This document shows, one piece after another, positions 24,294 to 35,700 of a DNA stretch of 64,000 bases. Each line of letters begins with the position of its first letter. Positions within the stretch are counted from its first letter, which is position 1. The position numbers and the translations under genes are program-made. The notes below the pieces were generated by a model that saw only the letters and a list, made by a program, of their open reading frames with translations, was not told the DNA's origin and ran no database searches. Source of the DNA: Fagopyrum homotropicum (Eukaryota > Streptophyta > Magnoliopsida > Caryophyllales > Polygonaceae); assembly GCA_033239125.1 (NCBI GenBank), contig BSWB01000005.1, positions 116,870,494 through 116,934,493 on the forward strand, read 5' to 3'.

Positions 24294-25330
24294 TTAATTG
24301 GCATCCGTTACATTTTCTACCAAAACAAATGCCAGACAAACTTGTTAATTTCATAGAGTTAAACACACGATCTTTATTGCTCACACCTCTTTAGAATAAG
24401 TTTTTTTATGGGTTAACAAGCAAAGGATTGTTGAACTTAAGAATTAGAGATAGCATTAACGCATATGTGTATTCAGTTTGAAAAAGAATAGTATATGCTT
24501 GCAAGAAGCCCACATCAAATTTGATTGTTTACAGTGTGTCTTCTTTGATTGAAAACACAACATATGGTAGATGGTCTTTATTTTTGATTTCCACAGGAAA
24601 GTAAAGACATAAAATGTGATATTCTCAATGAGTTTCAAACCAAAAATGAATGCTTGAAATGTAAGTTGAATTGAATTGAATTTGCAGAGAAAATGGGCAT
24701 ATTTCTCTTCACTTTTGCAGTGAAAATGATTTTTAAACTCAAAAGATATGGAAATAAGGCAGCAAAACAAGAGACAAGGGGATGAAATGAACACATTTTG
24801 AAATTAACTCCTACCACACACAAAACGTAGCAACTTCTTTTCTTCACTTTTGTATATGGGTTGTAGTTTCTCTTTTCTGCACTCTCTGCTGTTCTAATTT
24901 TTGTAAACCTTCGTCCTTTTCACTGCAATATCCTCTCTCTTTTTATAGAATGAATGTTGGGGGAGTTACAAATTTAACTTTCCACTAAGCCCATTAACAC
25001 AACACATTAATGGCATTTATCCATTTTAGCATTTTTTTTATTTTTTTTGTGTCCACCAAAACTGCCGTAGTTAGAAACCAATCCCATAATTTTAGCTTCT
25101 TTTTTAATTACCAATTTATCACCTTATTATTGAATGAGCTAAATTACTTTTGTAATTTTTTTAAGCTCTTAATCAATATTTGTAGGCCTTTTTTTTTAAT
25201 TGAAGCCTAAATTTTCAAAAACATAGGTAGAAGAAATTAACTATACCAAAAATATTTATAGTCAATTTCATGAGTTTTATATAATTTCATAAATAATTAA
25301 ATTCATGAAATTTCATTCCCGAACACCTAG

Positions 25331-25383
25331 TTGGGATCCACCTTCATCCACCCGTGATCTAGGACCCTCTAGTCGAACCTACC
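25331..25383 (+). pseudogene. Gag relic, middle segment
   Basis: 53 bp (TTGGGATCCACCTTCATCC onward) that aligns with 42334-42386 of copy B and bridges the two solo-LTR insertions. Confidence 0.75.
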
Positions 25384-27208
25384 TGTCACACCCATGTCTT
25401 TTAGAAGATCCCACGACCGCGTCTTCCTTCGCCTGCAGGTGCGTCACTGCGGGTGCGGCTCTTCCGGGCCGCGGTCGTGGCATAGCAGTGAACGGCCGCC
25501 TTTTTGGTTGACTTCCTTTCCGCTTTCTTCCTCTTTAAGTTTTCTCTCTCCCTTTTCATTCTGAGGGTTATCTAATCTCTCTCATGATCTTCTTTTTTCT
25601 CTCTCACGTTCATCCTTCTCCTCTTCTTCTTTGCTTCTTCTTCTTGTTTTCTTCTTGATTTTCTCCTTCAAGTGAAGACTTATGATGCTGAGGATGTTAT
25701 ATGTGTTGTTGTTGGATTGCAGCCTGTTTCCTCTCTTTTTAGCTGAGAAGATTGGTGAGCCATTCTTCCTCTTTTCCTTCCTTCTTCTTCTTCCTTTCCT
25801 TCCTTGTTCTAGATTCAACAAGTTGATCTTGTTGTTGTTTGGCAATGGTGGATGTGTTGTGTATGCATATGGATGAAGGAAAGATTTTGCCTTGGTTGCT
25901 CCCAAATGAGGAGTGTAGAATTGTAAGCGAGAGATCTGTCGAAGAGCACAAGAGTTGTGCTCTATTGAGGAAACCGCACCCGCGCCTTGCCTTGGCGCGC
26001 CTTCAGGCGTATCGCCGCCCCCACACTTGTGTTGAGCCGCAGTTGTGGCGTCGGAGCTTTGTCACCGTGCCCGCGCATATTCTTGCCCGCACCCGTGCCT
26101 TCTTCAGAACTTACCAAGTTCTTTGGTAAGTTTATCCTTCCTCTTGTCCTTTGGCTTTGTGTTAGAAGCATGGCTAGATAGCGTTGAGATTGATGATGAT
26201 ATTATGGAATAGTGTGTGCCATGTGAGGCTTTGAGGTTTCTATGAGAACTTTAAGTACATTTATGATGTATATGATCTTTGAGGAATTGTTGAGAATATC
26301 GAGGTTGGTTATGATATTTATGATCCTTGTGAATCCTTTGGGACCAGAAATGAGTCTTCTAGTTTGTTGATGCGATAACTGATGTATATATGCCTTGTTT
26401 ATCAAGCGGTGTTCATTCCTACGGGAATTGGAGAGTTGATCGATTGTTGAGGTTATTTGGATATAGGTAAGTCCGTAGGACTTACTTAGATGCATTCCTA
26501 TATTGGATGTATGCATAAGTGGTGTTTGTTATATGCTTTATAGCCTGCGATAGTGATTATTACTGACATATGATTGACCCACTTGTGTCGGGTAGTTTTA
26601 GCTTGCTTACTTCTCTCGAGGGAGTATGAGGGGTTCTCTATGACTAGGTCAGACCTAGTATATGGTGCCGATCTACTCCACATGGTATATGGGGAGGTAC
26701 GCCTGACTACTCCAAATGGAAAGGGGAGTAGAGGTGAGAGTCGTAGACTTCTCATATCACAACCATAATTTGGTTTTGAGCGTATAATGTTATAAAGATA
26801 ATAAAACGGGAAATGTGTGATAGCATGTTTGGTGTTTATTTTAATTCTGATGTGTGTATGTGCTTATGCATTATCTTATATACAAATTGCTAGCTAATGG
26901 TTTTATACCGTGTTGTAGATACCTTGCAGGGTAGGATGACTGCAGAGTGATCATTCGAGGGTTTTCGTACATATAGGACGGTTATGGGTTTTTGGATGTA
27001 TATATATATATGGTGATACTGTTTTAATACTCGGATGTGTATATTGTATGTATTTCAATATACGATATTTTAGTTTTATAAATGTTTGTTTTATATTTAT
27101 TTGTGTCTTGTTGGAAGATCCGGCGAACTTGTTGTCAGGTTAGAGTCATGACCTGTTGTGAGGTCCTAGCCCGTAGCACTCCGAGTCCTATGGATTTGGG
27201 GTGTTACA
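25384..27208. mobile_element. Solo LTR (1.8 kb) inserted in the gag relic
   Basis: Begins TGTCACACCC and ends GGGTGTTACA, with TG...CA and nearly palindromic termini, flanked by CTACC at 25379-25383 and 27209-27213. Copy B carries the intact site. The TGTAACACCC-type terminus is common in gypsy chromovirus LTRs. It contains a CT-rich block (25520-25660) but no coding sequence, so it is a solo LTR. Confidence 0.8.
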
Positions 27209-27376
27209 CTACCCACCCCCAGTTCTATCATAAACACCTTCAACCCCTACCCCAAGATTTCAGGGAAGTACTTCTTTAATTCTCCTAGAGCTAGAGATGC
27301 TACTTGCTTTAAATTCCAAGGGAAATGACGCATGATGAGAGACTGCCCTAATAAATGAATCTTAATAATTAATGAC
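27209..27376 (+). pseudogene. Gag relic with CCHC zinc knuckle
   Basis: Reads CFKFQGK-RMMRDCPNK in frame, corresponding to a Cys-Cys-His-Cys knuckle whose second Cys is now Phe. It is interrupted at 27376 by the Athila-like insertion and resumes at 41205; copy B at 42480-42545 has the same knuckle. Confidence 0.75.
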
Positions 27377-29665
27377 CGATAGCATGTATTATAGTCTATA
27401 TTTTGGGATTGGTTTGGACGTTTTATCTTCATAAATCTGTATGTATGGATGTATATTCTCTTATCATTATGTTGTTTTGTTTACATTTGCGAGAATCGAG
27501 GTCTACACCTAGTTTGTTGTGATTGTAGGGAAAATGGCACGGAACATAATGGAGCTAAAGAAGCTAATGAGTCATTAGAGCTACATTTTGGAGCATTGAG
27601 GAGCTACAAGAAAGGCTCAGGAAGCATGGAAATGGAATGTAAGATTGATTTTGGACCAGAGTAGAGAGATTTACACTCAGCAGAGACTCACCTCGGTTGG
27701 CTACAGTGCCACCACTAGTACAAAGACCCCTCCTAGACCTCGCTTATGTTGGAGCGGTTTAAAAGAACCGTGATCAAGGTTATTTTCGGACCACGGTTGA
27801 ATGTAAAACCGCGATCAATTGTATTTTTTTTAAAAAGAATAAAACTCGGACCCCGGTTATTTAAAATAACCGGGATATAATATTATTTTTTTTGCTCAGA
27901 CCACGGTTATCTTTATAAACCGGGGTGAAACAATATTCTCGGACCCCGGTTATTTATAATAACCGGGGTATTTTATAAAAAAAAAAAACAATATTCTCAG
28001 ACGACGCTTCCTTCTCTTCTCTCTCGTTAGGGCTTCCTCCTTCGCTTCTTTTTACTCTCTCGTTAGGGCTTCCGCTTTGTGCATTCAAAGAGATAGCCAC
28101 CGTCTCTCTGTTCTTCGTCTCTCTATCTCACCTGGCGCATCCTCAACCTATTCTCTCCTCAGCCCCGCGTTCCTCAAGCTCGCTCCTGGACAGCGTTCTT
28201 CTGCCTCGCTAGCTCCAGGCCGGCGTTCTTCAAGCTCGAGGACTCTTCTTGTGCGCCTCTACGCGCCGACCTCTCCAGGCCATCCTTGATCGAAAACTCT
28301 TCTTTTGCGCCTCGCTCCAGGCCATCCTCACTAGAACCCTAACCTAATTATCTTGCTGAGCATCTTCGCGCCGACTTCTCCATCCAATCCATCCTCGATC
28401 GAAGACTCTTCTTGTGCGCCTCTCCATCCAGTCCGTCATCCTCCAGGCCATCTCGATCGAAGACTCTTCCCAGCACGCGTCTCCATCCAGTCGATCGCCA
28501 CCGTCGAGTCGAGGTGATTGAAATTTCCTCGGCTACTCTCCTCCCGGTTACAATCAACATCACCACCGTCGAGTATAGTCGAGGTTTGGCTTCTACTCTC
28601 CTCCTTAATTAGCTTGTTATGCTTTTAGTTACCCATTGTAGTCAGATTTGAATTTGGCATGCTTTTAATTACCAATGTGGTCAGATTTGGTTTGATTTGC
28701 CATGATGAGTTATAAATAGTGTCGGCTTTTCGCTTCCATGTTGTTGGATCAAACTCTTATAATAGTTCATTTCCTTTATTACGGGAATTGCCTCTTACAG
28801 CTTTGGATGATTAGGGTAAGTTAAGAGTTTATTGCTGTCATTTGAGTGAATTGGCATGAGAATGGCATCATATTTTGACAACAGAGGGGATTTCTCAGCA
28901 GCTTTACCAATTGATCTAAAGTTGCAGGATTAGTGGGAATTTTCACTAACAACTCTTGGTCTATTAGTTTTGCCTGAACAATGTTGCTACTTAGCATGAC
29001 ATTAAGAGCTGCTGAAGTAGTGGTTGTTAATTGTGGTTGACTATAATCTACATCTTCACTAAAAACTCTTGGTTGATTAGTTTATGTGCAAGCCCCTATT
29101 GGTTGTAGTACTGTAAAATAAATTTCATTATATCATTGATATTTATTATATGAAATATTGAGAAGGAATGGTGCAGATGTGAAGGGATATCCATAGGATC
29201 ACTGTTGATTTCCTATCTATTCTGTTTAGAAGAGTCAATCACGCCAACAGATTTAACCTTGTAGATGCACCCTGATTTCTTGATTGTGCTTTGTAGGTTC
29301 AAGTTCAATTGTTGAGATGCTCCACAAGACCGAGGATCTGTAGCTCTCAGTGTGGTAAGTACGCCTATGTTTTTGTATTTTTTAATTATGCTATTCTTTA
29401 GAATTTTGGTAATCTTTTTCTTGGATATGAGTGTGTTTGAGTAGCCATCACATATATTCTAGTATCACAAAATTGTAATTTACTATTAACCTATCTGGTT
29501 TTCGCAAGGAATGTTCCTTTAAAACTTGTGCCTTTGTTTGATTGAAGGTTGGCATTGGAGAAGCTGATTGGAGCCCCTTTTTAGCAATCAAGTTTTGAAG
29601 AAGATTAGAAGAGCATTGTACTCTAATTTCTATCTATAAACAGGCAAGAGAAAGAGAGCTGAGTT

Positions 29666-30154
29666 ATGGAAATAGCGTTGAGAATTCATTGTGTAACTGG
29701 GTTTAACCTAGCAGTAGAGAAGCCTAAAGTTGCGTTCTTTAGAGTGAAGTGTTCTGTTTCTAATACCTATGATACTCGGACCACTACCGGTATGCTTCGT
29801 CCCATTGCTCTTCGGTGAATTTGTTTTTAAATTGGCTTTCGATGTGGCAACAAAGAAATTAGGGTTTTACTTATTGCTGAATATACTAACCAATTGAACT
29901 GCAGAAGTGTATAAAATGAGCAATTGATCTTGGTAAATGATAGAAATTTTGGAAATACTATCGAATTTATTCACATGCAGAAGCAGTAGGCTTATGTGTA
30001 TATTAATTGTTTCAGCTGTGTGCTTTGGAGAAAGGCCATGGAAAACATCAGATGCTAGGCTTGTGCTTGAAGATGGGTCTGTGTTGAAAGCCAAGTCATT
30101 TGGTGCTACTGGTACACAAGTTGGGGAAGTTGTGTTCAATACTTCTTTGACCGG
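29666..30154 (+). pseudogene. Captured fragment of carbamoyl-phosphate synthetase small subunit (CARA)
   Basis: Exon 1 (29666-29789, ATG start MEIALRIHCVTGF, a transit-peptide-like N terminus) splices GT-AG to exon 2 (30016-30154) reading ERPWKTSDARLVLEDGS, AKSFGATGTQVGEVVFNT and SLTG, the conserved start of the plastid CPSase small chain (glutamine amidotransferase subunit for carbamoyl phosphate in arginine and pyrimidine synthesis). Both exons are open and join in phase. Everything after SLTG, including the catalytic glutaminase domain, is missing. About 100 bp of upstream leader seem to be included. Confidence 0.85.
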
Positions 30155-30310
30155 GTAAAATAATAATTCATTTGTGGGTTTGGCTCTATTTTGATGAAAA
30201 AAAATAGAATAAATTCAAATTTCAAAGTATATATGCAACTGAGAGCTATGTGTTTGGATTTGGAATAGTGGTTTCAATTTTGTATGCTAAGGTTATGGTT
30301 TCTCTTACAG

Positions 30311-31362
30311 GCACTAAAGGAAGCATATGTTTTAACCGATTTGTTTGCTGAATTCTATAGGTAAAAGCTGGGTTCCTTTCTTGTTGGTCTGAACCTTTTG
30401 AAACATATGTTTCTACCGATCTGACCCTCCTTGAAAGCAATATATACTAATAGATAAGAAATTTTGCACGGTACTAACTGTGTAGTGGGTTCACATGAAG
30501 AAGTTGGCTCGCCGCCTTCTATTTGACAAGAGTGCAAATGATGATCATGAGAGGAGTATCTTGACAAAGTTAAAACAACAATGTGGTGGGCAGTTCACGT
30601 CAAAAATGGAGGGAATGGTTTGTTTCTTTGTGACACTTGTAACAGATTTTGTCAGGCTGATCAAGCTATTTCGTGGGGGTAATCCTTTTCCTTGTATGCA
30701 GGTAACAGATTTGACATTGGCAAGGGAGAATCAGACAAACTTTGAGGACTATCTAAATAGCAACTCCAATGCAAATCCTGGTATGGACTTGACTGTGACT
30801 GTCCTCACTACAGGATTCTGGCCTAGTTACAAGTCTTTTGATTTGAACCTACCAGCCGAGATGGTACAGTGCTGAATTCCTTATACTTCTTTTAAAATAT
30901 GCCATGTCAATCATAATAGCCTTCAGATCTTATGTATAACACACTTCCTTATTTGCTGATATATTCCTGTAGGTTAGGTGTGTCGAAGTTTTCAGAGAGT
31001 TCTATCAAACTAAGACAAAACATAGGAAGTTGACGTGGATATATTCCTTGGGGACATGTAATATTAACCGGAAATTCGAACCGAAGACTATGGAGCTGAT
31101 AGTGACAACATATCAGGTGACATTTCTGAAATATAACCAGTTGTGCTGGTATTTCTTAGTTGATAGCATGATATTTAATGTAATGCAAGGTATGGGTTTC
31201 TCATAAGCATATTGTGTCATCCTTGTACAGGCTGCAGCGCTGTTGTTGTTCAATGCTTCTGATAGGTTGAGCTACTCTGAGATCACGAGTCAGCTGAACT
31301 TGAATGATGATGATGTTGTTAGATTGCTGCATTCCTTGTCATGCGCAAAGTACAAAATTCTT
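30311..31362 (+). pseudogene. Captured multi-exon fragment of CULLIN1
   Basis: Segments reading KEAYVLTDLFAEFYR (30311-30360), KKLARRLLFDKSANDDHE and TKLKQQCGGQFTSKMEGM (about 30495-30617), VTDLTLARENQTNFEDYL... (30702-30863), VRCVEVFREFYQTKTKHR... (30973-31116) and AAALLLFNASDRLSYSEI... (31231-31362) follow CUL1 order with introns retained. CUL1 is the scaffold of SCF ubiquitin ligases. The frames are open, but the acceptor before KKLARR looks lost. Similarity stops after CAKYKIL; the C-terminal Nedd8/Rbx1-binding end is absent. Confidence 0.85.
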
Positions 31363-33182
31363 GATACCTGGGTTTGGCTATATTTGTGGGTTTGGCTCTA
31401 TTTGTGGGTTTGTCTATGTATGTCAGAGCATGCTTTGAGTAAACCGTGTTTCTTTTTGTATTCAAACCTTGCAGCCACGGTTCTTTAAGAACCGTGGGGT
31501 TTTTTTTTAATTTTTTTTGGAGTGGGACCCCGGTTATTTTATAATAACCGGGGTAATTTTGGACCCCAGTTTTTTTATAATAACCGGGGTCCGAAAATTA
31601 CCCCGGTTAATAAAAAACCGGGGTCCGAAAAAATTAACCCGGTGACATTTTCCGTGGTGCGAACATCCGGACCTCGCTTCCGTTAACCACGCTTCCTTAA
31701 CCGGGTTCCCATATACAAAATAACCGTGGTCTAGGGGGGTATTTGTACTAGTGCACCTCGACCGAGGTGATCTTCAAGACAGGCTGGACCGAGGCGAATA
31801 TTATAACGGTCATATAAGATCTTTATTTTTGGTTGAGATCTTCTATTTTTGGAAATTGAATTTCCTATATTTTAGGATGATTTTCTGGATGGAAGCATAT
31901 CTTTTTGGTTGATTTATTTGGAAGATTGGAAGATATTCTAAGGAAGAAAATTGTCTTTAAAGATATTTTATCTTAGGAAGGTGATTCTCCTATTAAAGAG
32001 GTGTATTTTCTAAAAAGAAATTATCTCAGAATCAGGGAGATCTTGGAGCTGCAATTCTCCAGTGTTGAAGGAAGTTTGGAAGGTTGAAGATTAAGGAAGG
32101 AAGGAAGCTAGTTTGAAGGAAGGTTGAAGGCGTTGAAGGAAGTTGTAAGATTTTGTTAGTTTGGTTTGATTTGTTGTCTTTCTGATTGTGATTGCAGAAC
32201 ATAGTTTGATTGTTTATTTGATTGTCTGATTGAGTTATTGAGACCTTTGTGTTAAGGTTTTCTTATTTGAATATTGATTCCTTTCTTATATATTTGATTA
32301 TTCTTATCATGATGATTGTTGGCTAAGTTCTTTAAGCGATTCTAGGGTGATTGGCTGAAAGTTGTGGGGAAGACGATGAAAGAATGAGCCTTTATCTCAA
32401 TGGACCTTGAAAGCTCGATCCTTTACCTTAACCGACGAACACCTCGGTCAGTCGTGGAACATCTCGACCGATATGGTACATGAACTTAGCGAGGCGAGAC
32501 CTTTCCTGATCCTTATCTGAGTTGAGGTTTCAGTTTGCCAAATCCTATCCTTGTTATACCTTTCCTGGTTCAACGCAAGCCTAGGATGAGACTTACCCGG
32601 TGATTCCTTTGTTTGTATACCCAAGATCATGAGTGTAGGTAATAAAGGTTTATCCTTTATTGGGGCTTGAGTGTGCCTTCATCCCATCTTTGAGAGTTAA
32701 CTTGAGACTTACCCGGTAAAGATTGATTCTATCCCCTTAGGTGGTGTGTTAGTTTGAGATTATAGTTCCTTTCCTTAGTACCTTGAGACTTACCCGGTGA
32801 GAGGATCTTTAGTTTGGGATAGTGAGTAGCAAGACTTACCCGGTGATCTATTCCCACCTTAGAAACACCTTCCCTTTGCAAACCTTAGCTTTGTCCACGT
32901 TATCCTTTGAGATCTTGAGTCGGATTCACAACTGGATGCTTTAATCTCTAGAATCCACATTTTCATTACCTAGTTATTACATCATCTTTGATATCTTTGC
33001 TTGTTGCTTGTTTTTAATTGACAGCCTGAATTACCGATCTTTGTTTCACCATAGTCCTTGTGTTCGACCCTGGAATTCTTGCTTTTATTACAATCGATCC
33101 GTACACTGCAGGTTCGCTTATTGCAATTATTCATGGTATAAATATTATAGCTGTCACACACCTTTTGGAGCGAACAAGTTTT

Positions 33183-33199
33183 TGGCGCCATTGTCAGGG
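33183..33199 (+). other. Primer-binding site of the Athila-like element (Asp-tRNA type)
   Basis: TGGCGCCATTGTCAGGG, six bases after the 5' LTR end GCGAACA. TGGCGCCGTTG-type sites are characteristic of Athila elements. Confidence 0.8.
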
Positions 33200-33300
33200 T
33201 CTTGGTCAAGACCAAGTTCGGTTTTGGTTGTCTTTTAGGGCTGCTGCCCTTGTTGCTATTGATTTCTTTACTTGAATATTTCGTAGGATATTTCCTTAGG

Positions 33301-34538
33301 TTTATGCGAAGAACTCGTGATGGAAAGGAAATCGTTTCTTACGATTCCAAACCAGAAAAGACATACAAAAGAAGATTAAAGGAAGCTAAGATGGCCGATC
33401 AAGACAATCGAGATCTTGAAGCCAAATTGAAGGAGGCATTGGAACAATTTCGCCTCAGTAAAGAAGAATTGCAGCGAGAGAAAGACGAGACTCGTGCAAG
33501 AACTGAAGAGATTCATGCTGATATGGCCGCTCTACAAGCTCAAATCTTACCTCGACCGGTCCTAGTTGCTCGACCGAGGCAAGACCCAGTCCTAGTTGCA
33601 CTGGCCGAGATACACCCACCACCTCGGATGCCGGTGATGGTAGACCGAGGTGTTCTTTTTGCTGGAGTTCCCCAAACCCTAGGTAAGAGGATGTACCCAA
33701 ATCAGCAAGTGCAGCGTCCAGGAGTCAACCTAGGAGATCCAGCTGAGCATGATTATGAACTTCGACCTCAAGTTCTAACCATGATTCGACAATGTCAATT
33801 TGGAGGTTTGGAGAGAGAATCTCCACATCAACATTTACAAAATTATGAGATTCTGATGGAGACTTTGAGACCATCAAGAGTGGAGAATAACAATTACAAG
33901 TTGAGGCCTTTATACTTCTCATTGAAAGACAAGACGCTTGCTTGGTATCAATCTCTTTTAGCTGGAAAAATCAACACTTGGGAAGAGATGACTACGGAGT
34001 TTCTTACTAATTTTCCCCCCCATCAAAGACCGCTGAATTAAGGGGTAAGATCAATGCTTTTATCATGAAAGAAAAAGAAAGTTTGTCCAAGTCATGAGAA
34101 AGGTTCAAGGACCTTTTGTTGGATTGCCCTCATCATGGGATTCCAAAGATCGAGTTGCTAGAGATATACTTCAAGGGTTTGGATGAAGACACTCAATTCA
34201 AACTCCGATTACTTTCCGCCGGCACTTTCATGGATATGCCGATAGATGAAGCTTGGGATTTCATAGAAAAGCAAGCTTTACACATGGAGAAGTATTCCCA
34301 TCAAAGGGTTAAAGATGGAGCAAGGCGAGTTAGCTTTCAAGATACAACATCAAATGCCGCTCAACTCACCTCGCTCAACAATGAAGTCAAGGCATTGAAG
34401 GAGCTTTTGGTAGCTCAAACCAAGAAGGAGCAAGATTTTGGATACCAAGGAAGGGAAAATTATCAAGGGTCGCGGAACAACAACAAATACAACAACAACA
34501 ACATGAACTCTAATAACAATTGGAGATCGAATCAATAA
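33301..34538 (+). pseudogene. Athila-like gag, broken
   Basis: Starts MRRTRDGKEIVSYDSK, has a coiled-coil-like KLKEALEQFRLSKEELQREK stretch, then the gag core (AEHDYELRPQVLTMIRQCQF, YFSLKDKTLAWYQSL, INTWEEMTTEFLTNF). At a C7 run (34014-34020) the frame shifts, followed by an in-frame TGA near 34095. It resumes with LLLDCPHHGIPKIELLEIYF to an Asn-rich tail (YNNNNMNSNNN). Gag would form the virus-like particle. Confidence 0.85.
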
Positions 34539-35145
34539 AATTCCGGTAACCCTTATTCTCATGCTTAAATGCTCTTAACATCCCCTCTTCTTCTTCTTCT
34601 TCTACTCCATTGAGAAGCCAAGAGCCGTCATCATGCTCATCCCAGCCACCCAAGAAACCGGATGCTGTGCTGGAGGCTATATTGATCAAGCTCAACGCTA
34701 TGGAGAGATCTATGAACTTATTTTCGAAGGCACAAAAAGCCTTAGAACAATAATTTTTCAACAAGGCTAATGAAGCGCCAAGAGATCTTGGAAAACTTCC
34801 AGGAAGGACAGAGAACAACCCAAAAGGGCAAGTCATGGCTATTACAACACGCAGTGGATTAAAGACTGTAGATCCAATACCTCGGTCGGACCACGATCAA
34901 ACGAGGAACACCTCGGTCGAGCTGCCAACCGAGATGGAGCCCCAGAAAACAAAATAAAAAGCTGAAGTTTATGTTCCACCTCCTGCTTATAAACCACCAC
35001 TCCCGTTCCCCCAGTCTAGGGCGCGGGCACATCTAGACAAGCACTTTGATAAGTTTTTTGACCTTGTGAATAAGGTACATATAAACATCCCTTTCATTGA
35101 TGCTATCCTAGGGATGCCCGCCTATGGAAAGTTTCTAAAGAGATA
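34539..35145 (+). other. Gag-to-protease spacer of the Athila-like element
   Basis: Translates in broken frames with EDLGKLPGRTENNPKG and PPPAYKPPLPFPQSRA-like phrases expected between gag and protease. CTTCTTCTTCTTCTTCT lies at about 34586. No other feature was seen. Confidence 0.6.
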
Positions 35146-35697
35146 TTGTCAAGGAAGAGAAAGCTGGAAGACTTTGGTGAAGTACGGATGACCTCTAGAT
35201 CTTCGGAGCTCATTCAAATCATGAAGGAGAAGATGTCTCCTAAGTTGAGAGATCCCGATTCGTTTTGCATTCCCATCCAATTTGGGGATGTGACCTATGA
35301 TGCACTTTGTGATCTAGGAGCAAGTGTGAGCATCATTCCTCTGGAACTTTGTGAGAAGGTCGGCCTTGGGAAGCCCAAGCCCGTGAAGGTGATGTTATAC
35401 ATGGCAGATCGCTCGATTACCCGTCCTGTTGGTATCTTGGAAGATGTTCCCATCAAGTTAGGTAACTTCTACATACCTATAGACTTTGTTGTATTGGACA
35501 TTCCCGCAAATTATCCCATTTCTATCATTCTCGGAAGACCATTTCTAGCAACATTGGATTGCAACGTTGATTGTAAGAATGCCAAGTTGAAGTTCAACAT
35601 TGGTGGCGATCATGTGGAGTTTGCACTATTGGATGCAATGAAGGGAGAGCCTTTGGAAGATGACATCTTCAACATCTATGATGAAGACGATTCTTGA
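35146..35697 (+). pseudogene. Athila-like aspartic protease domain
   Basis: 183 open codons. The active-site region is ALCDLGASVSIIP and the flap-distal hydrophobic segment is ISIILGRPFLAT, matching the retropepsin-like domain of Athila polyproteins, where DLGA replaces the common D-T/S-G-A. It ends at a stop, whereas the polyprotein would normally continue to the reverse transcriptase. Confidence 0.85.
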
Positions 35698-35700
35698 GAA

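Larger units (their letters stand above)
21547..25325. mobile_element. Solo LTR (3.8 kb) inserted in the gag relic
   Basis: Starts TGTTGAGTAAAAATG and ends CCCGAACA, with TG...CA ends and short TGTT/AACA inversion, flanked by the 5-bp duplication CCTAG at 21542-21546 and 25326-25330. Copy B of the host element (around 42330) gives the uninterrupted site. No gag or pol was found, so it reads as a solo LTR. The unusual length and ACGT-rich modules recall the very long LTRs of Ogre/Tat gypsy elements (inference). A TATA-like CTTTTTATAGAATG lies near 24937. Confidence 0.8.
27713..31753. mobile_element. Pack-CACTA element carrying CARA and CUL1 fragments
   Basis: Left end CACTAGTACAAAGACCCC; the reverse complement of the right end reads CACTAGTACAAATACCCC. 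A 3-bp TSD CAC flanks it (27710-27712, 31754-31756), and the 3' LTR of the host element (around 39760) shows the empty site. Subterminal regions (27760-27985 and 31470-31735) are full of hairpins such as ACCCCGGTTATT...AATAACCGGGGT and CCACGGTTCTTTAAGAACCG. No transposase was seen. The interior holds a leader-like block (28000-28600) with diverged GAAGACTCTTCTTGTGCGCC repeats, then CARA and CUL1 fragments on the plus strand. Confidence 0.88.

Noticed and set aside
24456..24847. Minus-strand Phe/Leu-rich ORFs
   Set aside because: AT-rich interior of the solo LTR; no domain and overlapping frames.
32585..32850. CRISPR-like array from regularly repeated GACTTACCCGG
   Set aside because: Only four 12-bp repeats at uneven spacing in a eukaryotic LTR; not CRISPR.
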